Assembly: GCF_014646355.1 (NCBI RefSeq)
Contig: NZ_BMNH01000011.1
Coordinates: forward strand, 153,203 to 217,202
DNA from: Nonomuraea cavernae
GTDB lineage: Bacteria > Actinomycetota > Actinomycetes > Streptosporangiales > Streptosporangiaceae
DNA: 64,000 nucleotides
Direction: 5' to 3'
Under the pieces are notes generated by a model that was given only the letters and a program-made list of their open reading frames with translations, searched no databases and was not told where the DNA came from. Positions 50,325 through 58,627 of this stretch are shown in pieces; position 1 is the stretch's first letter; every line of letters begins with the position of its first letter. The translations under genes and the position numbers were made by a program.

Positions 50325-51545
50325 ATGAGCCAGGACCACGGTAAGAAGACGCTGAGCTATCCCATCCCCAACGACGCGCCGCTGGAGCCGCCGGCCGAGT
50401 GGGCGCGGCTGCGGCGGCAGTGCCCGGTCGCGCGGGTGGAGTTGCCCAGCGGGGACGAGGCGTCCCTGCTGACCCGCTACGACGACGTCAAGCAGGTGCT
50501 GGCCGATCCGCGCTTCACCCGGCTGCTCAACGCCGACGACGCGGCGCGGCTGTCGGCCGACGACTCGGGCGGGCTGTTCAGCAGCGAGATGGCGCAGGTG
50601 ATCCCCGACAGCGGCGAGGGGCACCAGCGCTGGCGGCGGCTGGTCGGCAAGTGGTTCACCGCCAAGCGGATGGCCGCGCTGCGGCCCGTGATGGAGGAGA
50701 TGGCCGACCAGCTCATCGACGACATGGTCAAGCTCGGCCGGCCCGCCGATCTCAAGGCGAGCCTCGGCTTCCCGCTGCCCGTGTACGTGATCTGCGACCT
50801 GCTCGGGGTGCCCGCCGCCGACCGCGACAGGTTCGCGTACTGGTCCGACACGATGCTCAACCTGACCAAGTTCGCCAAGGTGGAGATCGACGCCGCGCAG
50901 GCCGAGTTCGCCCAGTACATGTCCGAGCACGTCGCCGCCAAGCGGGAGCAGCCGGGCGAGGACCTGATCAGCGAGCTGATCAGGAGCGCGGACGCCGACG
51001 GCGGCGGCCTGTCCGACGTCGAGCTGCTGGTCACCGGCATCGCGCTGCTGGTGGCCGGGCACGAGACCACCGCCAACATGATCGGCAAGATGGTCGGCAT
51101 GCTGCTGGCCGACCGCACCCGCTGGGAGCGTCTGCTGGCCGACCGGTCGCTGGTGCGCACGGCCGTGGAGGAGTCGTTGCGGTTCGACGCCAACTCGGGC
51201 TTCGGGCTGCCGCGCTACCTCCGCGAGGAGACCGAGGTCGGCGGGACGGTGCTGCCGCGCGGTACGACGGTGATCTGCAGCATGGCCGCGGCCAACCGCG
51301 ACGAGAGCGTCTTCGACGGCGCCGACGAGATGGACCTGAGCCGCAGCCCCAATCCGCACCTGTCCTTCGGCTCCGGGGCGCACTCCTGCCTGGGCCAGGC
51401 GCTCGCCCGGACCGAGCTGCAGGTCGTGCTGGAGGTGCTGCTGCGCAGGCTGCCGACCCTGGAGCTCGCCGTGCCGGTGGACGAGCTGCCGAAGGTGGAC
51501 GGCCTGGTCGTCGGGGGGTTGCGCGAAGTCCCGGTGCGGTGGTGA
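50325..51545 (+). CDS. Cytochrome P450
   Basis: A 406-residue class I bacterial P450. The I-helix has LVAGHETTAN (oxygen activation), the K-helix EESLR (ExxR), and the heme loop FGSGAHSCLGQALA with C355 as thiolate ligand. It resembles actinobacterial CYP105/107-type enzymes. ATG 50325 lies 6 nt after AAAGG; GTG 50319 is alternative. Electron partners are encoded downstream, but the reductase appears damaged. The substrate is unknown. Confidence 0.92.
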   Translation: MSQDHGKKTLSYPIPNDAPLEPPAEWARLRRQCPVARVELPSGDEASLLTRYDDVKQVLADPRFTRLLNADDAARLSADDSGGLFSSEMAQVIPDSGEGHQRWRRLVGKWFTAKRMAALRPVMEEMADQLIDDMVKLGRPADLKASLGFPLPVYVICDLLGVPAADRDRFAYWSDTMLNLTKFAKVEIDAAQAEFAQYMSEHVAAKREQPGEDLISELIRSADADGGGLSDVELLVTGIALLVAGHETTANMIGKMVGMLLADRTRWERLLADRSLVRTAVEESLRFDANSGFGLPRYLREETEVGGTVLPRGTTVICSMAAANRDESVFDGADEMDLSRSPNPHLSFGSGAHSCLGQALARTELQVVLEVLLRRLPTLELAVPVDELPKVDGLVVGGLREVPVRW

Positions 51546-51547
51546 GG

Positions 51548-52192
51548 ATGGCGGCCCGGGCCGAGCGGGTCAACGCGACGCGCGGGCAGATCCTGGCGGC
51601 GGCGGAGCGGTTGTTCGCCGAGCACGGGGTGTTCGCCGTGTCCAACCGCCAGGTCAGCGAGGCCGCCGGACAGGGCAACAACGCCGCGGTCGGCTACCAC
51701 TTCGGCACCAAGACCGACCTGGTGCGCGCGATCGTGCGCAAGCACGTGGAGCCGATCGAGCGCATCCGCACCCGCATGCTGGCCGAGGCCGGCGACTCCG
51801 CTGAGGTACGGCACTGGGTGGCCTGCCTGGTGCGCCCGTTCACCGAGCACCTGGCCGCCCTGGGCAACCCCACCTGGTTCGCCCGGTTCAGCGTCCAGGT
51901 GCTGACCGATCCCGCCCTGCGCGACATCATGATCGACGAGGCGCTCACCTCGCCCACGCTCCTGGACATCCTCGACGGGCTCAACCGCTGCCTGCCCGCG
52001 CTGCCGCCCGAGGTGCGGGCCGAACGCGGTGACATGGCGACGCAGTTGCTGCTGCACATGTGCGCCGAACGCGAGCGCGCGCTCGCCGACGGCATGCCCA
52101 CTCCCCGCGCCGGCTGGCACGGCGCGGCGACCGGGCTGATCGACGCGATCGTGGCGGTGTGGACGGCCCCCGTCACACCCGACCCGACCTGA
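51548..52192 (+). CDS. TetR-family transcriptional regulator
   Basis: A 214-residue regulator with a TetR HTH: QILAAAERLFAEHGVFAVSN, RQVSEAAGQGNNAAVGYHFG, TKTDLVRAIVRKHVEPI. The C-terminal domain is helical. ATG 51548 is 2 nt after the P450 stop (GTG 51542 overlaps it), so the two genes are coupled. By position it probably represses the operon through the palindrome at 50255 and may sense the P450 substrate or product. Confidence 0.88.
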   Translation: MAARAERVNATRGQILAAAERLFAEHGVFAVSNRQVSEAAGQGNNAAVGYHFGTKTDLVRAIVRKHVEPIERIRTRMLAEAGDSAEVRHWVACLVRPFTEHLAALGNPTWFARFSVQVLTDPALRDIMIDEALTSPTLLDILDGLNRCLPALPPEVRAERGDMATQLLLHMCAERERALADGMPTPRAGWHGAATGLIDAIVAVWTAPVTPDPT

Positions 52193-52211
52193 TACGGAGA
52201 GGAACCCCCTG

Positions 52212-52412
52212 ATGAAAGTCACCGTGGACGAGGCCAGGTGCTGCGGCGCCGGCCAGTGCGTGCTGCTCGCGCCGGAGGTGTTCGACCAGCGTGAGGACGA
52301 CGGGATCGTGGTCCTGCTGGAGGCCGAGCCAGCCGAGCACCTGCATGCGACGGTGCGCGAGGCCGCGGCCGTCTGCCCCGCGTCCGCCATCGAACTGAGC
52401 GACGCCGGGTGA
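52212..52412 (+). CDS. P450-associated [3Fe-4S]-type ferredoxin
   Basis: A 66-residue ferredoxin. Cluster cysteines are C10, C16 (RCCGAGQC) and C55 (VCPASAI), with a non-cysteine at the fourth position, as in actinomycete 3Fe-4S ferredoxins that feed P450 enzymes. The PEVF motif after the second Cys is conserved. An additional C11 is present. It lies between the TetR and reductase genes and overlaps the latter by 4 nt. Confidence 0.88.
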   Translation: MKVTVDEARCCGAGQCVLLAPEVFDQREDDGIVVLLEAEPAEHLHATVREAAAVCPASAIELSDAG

Positions 52413-53500
52413 GCGTTCCCGCCGATGTCGTGGTGGTCGGCGCCTCCGCCGCCGGGCTCGCCACGGCCGAGGCGTTGCGGCGCAAGGGCTACCAGGGCGG
52501 CCTGACCGTCCTGGGCGCCGAGCCGCACCTGCCCTACGATCGGCCGCCCCTGTCCAAGCAGGTCCTGTCCGGCGCCTGGGCCCCTGACCGGGCCCGGTTG
52601 CGGCCACGGGAGGCGCTGTCGGCCCTGGGCGCCGAGTTCCTGCTCGGTGACCCGGCCGTCGGGCTGGACGTGGAGCGGCGCGCCGTCCACACCGCGTCCG
52701 GCCGCACCCTGCGCGCCGGCGCCGTGGTGGTCGCCACGGGGCTGCGCCCGCGCACGCTGCCCGGGCAGGCCGGGCTGGCCGGGGTGCACGTGCTGCGCAC
52801 CCTCGACGACGCGCTCGCGCTGCGGGCCGACCTGCGGGCCGACCTGCGGGATCCGGCGCGGCTGGTGGTGGTCGGCGACGGGGTGCTCGGCGCCGAGATC
52901 GCCGCCACCGCGTGCGAGCTGGGCGCGGCGGTCACGCTGGCCGGCCCCGAGCCCGCGCCTCTGGCCGGCCGGCTCGGACCGATGATCGCGGGGCTGCTCG
53001 CCGACCTGCACGCCGAGCGCGGCGTGCGGCTGCGGCCGGGCGCCGGCGTCAGCGGGCTGGACGGGCACGACGGGCGGGTGACGGGCGTGCGCCTCGGCAC
53101 CGGCGAGGTGCTGCCGGCCGACGTGGTCGTGGTCGCGATCGGGGCCGTGCCCGAGACCGGCTGGCTGGCCGGCACCCTGATCAGGCTGGAGAACCGCACC
53201 AACGCCACCGAACAGGGCGGCCTGGTCGCGTCCTGCATCCTGGGCGACGACCGCCCCTACCGCCCCGTGCCCTACTTCTGGACCGACCAGTTCGACGCCA
53301 GGATCCACGTCCACGGGACCCCGTCCGCCGGCGCCGAGCCGACCGTCGTGGACGGCGACCCGGCCGAACGCCGCTTCGTCGCGCTCTACCACCGCAACGC
53401 CACCATCACCGGCGTCCTCGGCTGGAACATGCCCAAACAGGCCCGCCTGTGGCGCGGCCGGATCGGCGACGCCGTGACCGGCCTCGCTCCCGCGCTGTGA
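52409..53500 (+). CDS. Ferredoxin reductase with a probable internal deletion
   Basis: A 363-residue NAD(P)H-ferredoxin reductase. FAD motif VVVVGASAAGLATAEALRRK, YDRPPLSKQVLSG, VATGLRPRTLPG and NAD motif VVVGDGVLGAEIA are intact. After AIGAVPETGWLAG the sequence jumps to TLIRLENRTNATEQGG. Family members carry about 35 residues here, including the DE...T...YAaGD segment that contacts FAD. The total length is short by the same amount. The reading frame is kept. The enzyme may be impaired, in which case the P450 would need another reductase. GTG 52409 overlaps the ferredoxin stop. Confidence 0.85.
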   Translation: MSVPADVVVVGASAAGLATAEALRRKGYQGGLTVLGAEPHLPYDRPPLSKQVLSGAWAPDRARLRPREALSALGAEFLLGDPAVGLDVERRAVHTASGRTLRAGAVVVATGLRPRTLPGQAGLAGVHVLRTLDDALALRADLRADLRDPARLVVVGDGVLGAEIAATACELGAAVTLAGPEPAPLAGRLGPMIAGLLADLHAERGVRLRPGAGVSGLDGHDGRVTGVRLGTGEVLPADVVVVAIGAVPETGWLAGTLIRLENRTNATEQGGLVASCILGDDRPYRPVPYFWTDQFDARIHVHGTPSAGAEPTVVDGDPAERRFVALYHRNATITGVLGWNMPKQARLWRGRIGDAVTGLAPAL

Positions 53501-53695
53501 CGACACGCAGCGCGACGGGGCACACCGCGTCCCGCCGGCGCGAGGGCCGGAGTTGAGACAGGACCCCTCAACCGCGGCCTCGGGATTCCTCCTCGCTGAC
53601 GAAGGGGAGGATGTCAACCGTTTGAAAGGTGTCAGAAACGACCGGTGAGCGGTGCGGAGATCTCTCCGGGTCGACAGGGGCAACGGGGGGATCCC

Positions 53696-54445
53696 ATGAA
53701 GATCGTGGTCATCGGCGGCAGTGGGCTCATCGGCAGGAAAGTGGTGAACGACCTGCGCGAGGGCGGTCACGAGGCGGTGCCCGCGTCGCCGTCCTCGGGC
53801 GTCGACACCGTCACCGGCGCCGGACTGGCGGAGGCTTTGGAGGGCGCGTCGGTGGTCGTCGACGTGTCCAACTCGCCCTCCTTCGAGGACGCGGTGGCGC
53901 TGGACTTCTTCAGGACGTCGACCGGCAACCTGCTCGCCGCGGAGGCGGAGGCGGGCGTCGGACATCACGTCGCGCTGTCCGTGGTGGGCACCGAGCGGCT
54001 GTCCGAGAGCGGCTACTTCCGCGCGAAGGCCGCGCAGGAGGAGCTGATCAAGGGCTCCTCGATCCAATACTCGATCGTCCGGGCGACGCAGTTCTTCGAG
54101 TTCGTCAAGAGCATCGCCGAGGCGGGCTCCGATGGTGACGTGATCCGCGTGCCGACCGCGTTCATCCAGCCCATCGCGGCCGGCGACATCGCCGACGCCG
54201 TGGCCGCCGTGGCCGTCGGCCCGCCGGTGAACGGCGTCGTCGAGGTGGCCGGGCCCGAACGGTTCCGTCTCGACGACCTCGTACGGCGCGGCCTGAGCGC
54301 GTGGCGCGATCCGCGCGAGGTGGTGCCCGACCCTCACGCGCGCTACTTCGGCATCGAACTGGTCGAGGACACCCTCGTCCCCGTCGGCGAGGCGCGCATC
54401 GCCGAGACCCGCTTCGCGGAGTGGCTCGCCCGTCCGGCCACCTGA
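53696..54445 (+). CDS. NAD(P)-binding NmrA/SDR-like protein
   Basis: A 249-residue atypical SDR. GSGLIGRKVVNDLREGGHEA binds NAD(P), and SVVGTERLSESGYFRAKAAQ with YFRAK forms the Y..K pattern. The rest fits NmrA/HSCARG-like or quinone-sensing oxidoreductases. ATG 53696 follows a GGGGGGATCCC ribosome site. It stands alone. The 195-bp gap upstream (53501-53695) holds no gene. Confidence 0.85.
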   Translation: MKIVVIGGSGLIGRKVVNDLREGGHEAVPASPSSGVDTVTGAGLAEALEGASVVVDVSNSPSFEDAVALDFFRTSTGNLLAAEAEAGVGHHVALSVVGTERLSESGYFRAKAAQEELIKGSSIQYSIVRATQFFEFVKSIAEAGSDGDVIRVPTAFIQPIAAGDIADAVAAVAVGPPVNGVVEVAGPERFRLDDLVRRGLSAWRDPREVVPDPHARYFGIELVEDTLVPVGEARIAETRFAEWLARPAT

Positions 54446-54576
54446 GCGTTTCGCCCGGCGCCGGGTCGCGGGTGCCCTCGCCCAGGGCGGCGGACGGCAC
54501 GTCGAGCGGCGTGAGCCGGACCGCCGACCCCGGACCGCTCGGCCCCGCGCGAGGCCGAGCGGCTAAGGTCTGGCGG

Positions 54577-55050
54577 ATGGGTGACGCGCGGAGGGCGACG
54601 GCGGCGGACGCCGCGGAGTTGGTACGACTGCGGGGCGTGATGTTCGCCGACCTGCCGGGCCAGGAGTCCGAGGGCGACGCGTGGATGCGGAGCGCCGTGG
54701 AGGCGCTGCGCCGCCGGCTGGACGAGCCGGACCCGTCGATGGTCGCGTTCGTCGTGGAACGCCCCGACCGGCCGGGCGAGCTGGCGGCCTGCGCGGTGGG
54801 GGCCGTGGAGTTCCGGCTCGGCGGCCCGAGGAATCCCAGCGGAGTGTCCGGATACGTCTTCAACGTCGTGACCGATCTGGCCTACCGGCGACGGGGCTAC
54901 TCGCGGCTCTGCGTGACGGCACTGCTCGACTGGTATCGCGACCGCGGGATCACCGCCGTCCACCTGCGCGCCTCCACGCAGGGTGAGCCGCTCTACCGCT
55001 CGCTGGGCTTCGTCCGCACGGCCGATCCGGCCATGCGGCTCAAGGACTGA
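54577..55050 (+). CDS. GNAT-family N-acetyltransferase
   Basis: A 157-residue acetyltransferase. The acetyl-CoA loop is in LAYRRRGYSRLCVTAL (RxxGY form). Motif B-like LRASTQGEPLYRSLGFVRTA follows. The N-terminus RATAADAAELVRLRGVMF is typical. The acceptor is unknown. TAAGGT at 54563-54568 lies 8 nt before ATG 54577, and no ribosome site is visible, so a leaderless transcript is likely. Confidence 0.87.
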   Translation: MGDARRATAADAAELVRLRGVMFADLPGQESEGDAWMRSAVEALRRRLDEPDPSMVAFVVERPDRPGELAACAVGAVEFRLGGPRNPSGVSGYVFNVVTDLAYRRRGYSRLCVTALLDWYRDRGITAVHLRASTQGEPLYRSLGFVRTADPAMRLKD

Positions 55051-55135
55051 CCGACCGGCCGGGCACCCTCGGCTCACCCGTCGTCGCCGCGGCGGAGGGT
55101 GAGCGGTCATCCCGGACGGGGATCGCGATGACGCA

Positions 55136-55178
55136 TTGACAAAATTGATTTTTATATTCAAGATTCCTTTTGAAAAGG
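55136..55178 (+). promoter_or_regulatory. Candidate promoter and operator before the DUF998 gene
   Basis: TTGACA (55136-55141) and CAAGAT (55159-55164) are 17 bp apart. CCTTTT-G-AAAAGG (55166-55178), a perfect palindrome, follows. The 45 bp are very AT-rich for this genome. Confidence 0.6.
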
Positions 55179-55206
55179 TACGCGCATCCCGATGAAAGGA
55201 GTGCAC

Positions 55207-55878
55207 ATGAGTCACGCCCCGCGAGCGCTCGAGACGGCACCCGCAGCAGCCTCGACGACGGCCCTGCTGTGGTGCGGCGTCGCCGCCGGCCCGCTGTTCG
55301 TCGCCACGGTCGTCCTCCAGGAGCTCACCCGCGACGGGTTCGATCCCGTGCGCCACGCGCTCAGCCAGCTGAGCCTGGGCGATCACGGCTGGATCCAGAC
55401 GGCCAACTTCGTCGTCTCCGGCCTGCTGGTGCTGGTCTCGGCCGTCGGCCTGCGGCGCCTGCTGCATCCGGGTCCCGCCGGAACGTGGGGGCCGTTACTG
55501 ATCGGTCTGTACGGGTTCGGGCTGATCTGGGGCGGCGTGTTTCCCACCGATCCGGCCGCCGGCTTCCCACCCGGCACGCCTGACGTGGTGAGCGAGCCGA
55601 GCTGGCACGGCATGCTGCACAACCTGGCCCCGGTCTTCACCGGCCTGACCCTGATCGTGGCCTGCCTGGTCTTCGCCCGCCGTTTCGTCCGGCTCGGGCA
55701 GCGCGGGTGGGCGGCCTACTGCCTGGTGACCGCGCCGGCCTACCTCGTCCTCGGGTTCGCCGCCTTCCCTCTGGCGGACCTGCGATGGCTGCTGCTCGGC
55801 GGGGCGCTGATCTGGCTGTGGGCGTCGGCGGTGACCTTCAGGCTCATCACCGAATCAAGGGCGGCCGGTCAGCGGTAG
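55207..55878 (+). CDS. DUF998 family membrane protein
   Basis: A 223-residue protein with six hydrophobic segments. DGFDPVRHALSQLSLGDHGW after the first span and FPTDPAAGFP in a loop are typical of DUF998. Function of the family is not known; a role in membrane stress or lipid-related processes is sometimes suggested by context. ATG 55207 follows AAAGGAG; ATG 55192 is in frame but would overlap the ribosome site. It is preceded by a clear -35/-10 promoter and palindrome. Confidence 0.83.
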   Translation: MSHAPRALETAPAAASTTALLWCGVAAGPLFVATVVLQELTRDGFDPVRHALSQLSLGDHGWIQTANFVVSGLLVLVSAVGLRRLLHPGPAGTWGPLLIGLYGFGLIWGGVFPTDPAAGFPPGTPDVVSEPSWHGMLHNLAPVFTGLTLIVACLVFARRFVRLGQRGWAAYCLVTAPAYLVLGFAAFPLADLRWLLLGGALIWLWASAVTFRLITESRAAGQR

Positions 55879-55906
55879 CCGGTCTCGCCGTCGAGCGGCA
55901 GGACGG

Positions 55907-57034
55907 TCAGGCCCGGGTCAGCCAGGCGTGGCACAGCCACCAGGCGTCCACCGCGCCGAACGTCGCGTACGGGTCGATGCCGGTGACGTCGGCGAAGCGC
56001 TGCAGCCGGTTGCGCACCGTGTTGGGGTGCACGAACAGCCGCTCGGCCGCCGTGGCCACGTCGCGGTCGGCCTCCAGCCAGGCGCACACCGCACGGGCGA
56101 CCGGCTCGGCCCGCGTGCCGAGTGCCGTCCACGCAGGCCGGTGATGGTCGAGCAGCACCGCCGCCAGCTCGGTCCGGTCGGCCATCGCGGCCAGCGCCGG
56201 CACCCTGGCGACGTGCACCACGCCGTCCCGGCCCGTCGACTCGGCGGCGTTCAGCGCGGCGACCGCCAGGCGCCGTACGGTCGCCAGGTCCTCCGGGTCG
56301 GCCGGACCGGCGAGCCCGGCCACCGCCCCCGCCCTGGCGGCGCGGCTCGACGGAGCGCGGCCGAGCACCCCGACCAGCAGGCCGTCCACCACCGCGCACA
56401 GCACCGGGGGCTGCTCGCGCAGCGAACGCTCCAGGCCCGTCGCGGCCTCGCCCGGACGGGCGGCCACCACCCACAGGCCGCCGGTGACCGGCAGGCCCGC
56501 CTCGGCCGCCGCCAGCGCGGCCGCCGAACCTCCGTCGAGCAGGCGGCGCAGGATCGACGCCTCCCGATCCCAGGTGCGCGGGCCCTGCCCCGCCTTCGTG
56601 GCATGGTGCGCCGCGATCAGCCGGGCCCGCATGGCCTCCGCCCAGTCGTCGTACAGCTCGCGCGCGTCCAGCAGGCGGTCAGGGCCGACCCCTGCCGCGC
56701 CGGCGACCTCCCGCGCCCGTGACCAGATCGCCCGCTCGGCCACGTGGATGGCTCCCAGAACCGCCTCGATGGGCACGCCCTGCCGGGCCCGCGTGACGGC
56801 GAGCTCCTCCACGAACGACAGCTCCGCCTCCGTCGGGCCGCGCCTGGCCGCCAGCGCCCGGGTCGCCGCGACGAGCAGCGCGCGGGTGTGCCCGGCGATG
56901 TCGGGCGAGGGCAGGACGGCGATCTCCCGCACCTTCGCCCGCACCACGGACGCGACTGACGCCATCAGGTCGGCGTCGCCGGCGATCCGTTCGATGAGGT
57001 CGACCACGGGGGTCCAGTCGTCGCGAGAGTCCAC
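55907..57034 (-). CDS. PucR/CdaR-type transcriptional regulator
   Basis: A 375-residue regulator. The C-terminal HTH reads DVATAAERLFVHPNTVRNRL, QRFADVTGIDP, the HTH_30/PucR form. The N-terminal part (RALLVAATRALAARRGPTEA to ELSFVEELAVTRARQGVP) looks like the RsbT/GGDEF-like sensor region common in these proteins. GTG 57034 is the likely start; upstream lies a 32-bp palindrome. It is divergent from the FMO/SDR operon and probably activates or represses it. Confidence 0.82.
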   Translation of the reverse strand: MDSRDDWTPVVDLIERIAGDADLMASVASVVRAKVREIAVLPSPDIAGHTRALLVAATRALAARRGPTEAELSFVEELAVTRARQGVPIEAVLGAIHVAERAIWSRAREVAGAAGVGPDRLLDARELYDDWAEAMRARLIAAHHATKAGQGPRTWDREASILRRLLDGGSAAALAAAEAGLPVTGGLWVVAARPGEAATGLERSLREQPPVLCAVVDGLLVGVLGRAPSSRAARAGAVAGLAGPADPEDLATVRRLAVAALNAAESTGRDGVVHVARVPALAAMADRTELAAVLLDHHRPAWTALGTRAEPVARAVCAWLEADRDVATAAERLFVHPNTVRNRLQRFADVTGIDPYATFGAVDAWWLCHAWLTRA

Positions 57035-57045
57035 CCCGCGATCGT

Positions 57046-57077
57046 GCCCGAGGTTGTGATCCGTCACAACCTCGGGC
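57046..57077. promoter_or_regulatory. 32-bp perfect palindrome between PucR and FMO genes
   Basis: GCCCGAGGTTGTGA-TCCG-TCACAACCTCGGGC: two 14-bp arms with a 4-bp spacer and no mismatch. It is 12 bp from the PucR start and upstream of the FMO leader. It is either an operator for the regulator or a transcribed hairpin. Confidence 0.7.
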
Positions 57078-57098
57078 GGCAAAACCGTAAGGAGCACC

Positions 57099-57227
57099 AT
57101 GGCCCAGGCCGCGATCAGGCCATACGTTGGAAACTGCCACAACACTTACCCGCAGGCGGACGGTGGCCCCACTCGCCCCGCCCTCCGACGTAGCCCGCCC
57201 TCCGACGTAGCCCGCCCTCTGACATAG
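57099..57227 (+). CDS. Small leader-type ORF (42 residues)
   Basis: ATG 57099 has a strong ribosome site, TAAGGAG, 4 nt upstream. The peptide begins AQAAIRPYVGNCHNTYPQAD and its end is encoded by the 17-bp tandem repeat. It lies 44 bp before the FMO gene on the same strand. I do not recognise it. It could be a regulatory leader peptide or the start of a decayed gene. Confidence 0.38.
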   Translation: MAQAAIRPYVGNCHNTYPQADGGPTRPALRRSPPSDVARPLT

Positions 57228-57245
57228 CCCCGCTCTCTGACGTAG
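57177..57245 (+). repeat. 17-bp tandem repeat array
   Basis: CCCGCCCTCCGACGTAG occurs twice exactly (57177-57210), then as CCCGCCCTCTGACATAG and an 18-bp variant up to 57245. The array spans the 3' end of the small ORF and the leader of the FMO gene. Confidence 0.9.
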
Positions 57246-57271
57246 CCGCGCCCTTCGAGGAGAACGCCCCC

Positions 57272-58627
57272 ATGCTCCCTGCCTGCCGTGTCGCCGTGAT
57301 CGGCGCCGGAGCGGCCGGACTCGCCACGACCAAGGCCCTGCTCGACGCCGGCCTCGACGTCGTCACGTACGAGAAGGGCGACCGGCCCGGCGGCCTGTGG
57401 GCCGGCGACAACGGCAGCGGCCTGTCCCCCGCCTACGCCTCCCTGCACCTCAACACCAGCAAGGGCCGCACCGAGTTCGCCGACTTCCCGATGCCCGCCG
57501 AGTGGCCCGACTATCCGTCGGCCGGCCAGGTGGCCGGCTACCTCGCCGACTACGCCGAGACCTTCGGCCTCACCCCGCACCTGCGGTTCGGCGCCACGGT
57601 CGGCTCCGTCGAGCGCGACGACGCCGGACACTCCTGGACCGTGACCACCGCATCGGGCGAGGCCGGCCGCTACGACGCCGTCGCCGTGGCCAACGGCCAC
57701 AACTGGGACCCGCGCCTGCCGGAGCCCGGCTACCCCGGCACGTTCGCCGGCATCCAGATGCACGCCCACGACTACCGCACCCCCGACGTCTTCCGCGACC
57801 GGCGGGTGCTGGTGGTGGGCATGGGCAACTCCGCGATGGACATCGCCGTCGACGCCTCCCACGTCGCGCGCGGGCCCGTCCTGCTCTCGGCCCGTCACGG
57901 CGTGCACATCGTGCCGAAGTACCTGTTCGGCCGGCCCGCCGACGCGACCGGCGCCGCCATGTCGGCGCTGCCCTGGCGGGTGCGCCAGCGCATCGCCGAG
58001 ACCCTGCTCAGACTGGCCGTCGGCACCCCGCAGAGGTACGGGCTGCCCGCCCCCTCGGGCGGCCTCTTCCAGAACCACCCCACGATCAGCGACACCATCC
58101 TGCACCGCCTCACCCACGGCGAGGTGGCCCCCCGGCCGGGCATCGACCGTCTCGACGGCGGGCGCGTCGTCTTCGCGGACGGCGCCTCCGACCCGGTCGA
58201 CGTGATCGTCTGGGCCACCGGCTACCGCGTGACCATGCCCTTCCTCACCTCACACTGGCTCGGCGACGATCCGGAACGGCTGCCGCTGTACCAGCGGATC
58301 TTCCACCTGCGGGATCCGAGTCTGGCCTTCGTCGGGCTCATGCAGTCGACCGGCGCGGCCCTGCCCATCGTCGAAGCCCAGGCCAAGCTGGTCGCCGCCC
58401 ACCTGTCCGGCCGCTACGCGCTGCCCTCCGCGGCCGAGCAGCGGCGCTCCGTCGCCCGCGCGCTGCGCGCCGCCACCGAGCGTTGGGGCGACCGGCGACC
58501 GGCCATGCGCGTCGACTTCGACCGCTACGTCGCCGCGCTGCCGCGCGAGACGAAGGCCGGCCGGGCGCGGCTGCTGCGCGGCGCCCGGCCGTTCACCCCT
58601 ACCCGCCGCGAGGAGACCCGCGCGTGA
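57272..58627 (+). CDS. Flavin-containing monooxygenase
   Basis: A 451-residue FMO. FAD motif VAVIGAGAAGLATTKALLDA, GGLWAGDN, the FMO fingerprint FAGIQMHAHDYRTP (FxGxxxHxxxY) and NADP motif VLVVGMGNSAMDIAVDAS are intact, with the late IVWATGYRVTMPF. It oxygenates nitrogen, sulfur or ketone groups with NADPH and O2. ATG 57272 follows GAGGAGAAC. It overlaps the SDR gene by 4 nt, so the two act in one pathway, perhaps oxidising and reducing the same carbonyl compound. Confidence 0.9.
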   Translation: MLPACRVAVIGAGAAGLATTKALLDAGLDVVTYEKGDRPGGLWAGDNGSGLSPAYASLHLNTSKGRTEFADFPMPAEWPDYPSAGQVAGYLADYAETFGLTPHLRFGATVGSVERDDAGHSWTVTTASGEAGRYDAVAVANGHNWDPRLPEPGYPGTFAGIQMHAHDYRTPDVFRDRRVLVVGMGNSAMDIAVDASHVARGPVLLSARHGVHIVPKYLFGRPADATGAAMSALPWRVRQRIAETLLRLAVGTPQRYGLPAPSGGLFQNHPTISDTILHRLTHGEVAPRPGIDRLDGGRVVFADGASDPVDVIVWATGYRVTMPFLTSHWLGDDPERLPLYQRIFHLRDPSLAFVGLMQSTGAALPIVEAQAKLVAAHLSGRYALPSAAEQRRSVARALRAATERWGDRRPAMRVDFDRYVAALPRETKAGRARLLRGARPFTPTRREETRA

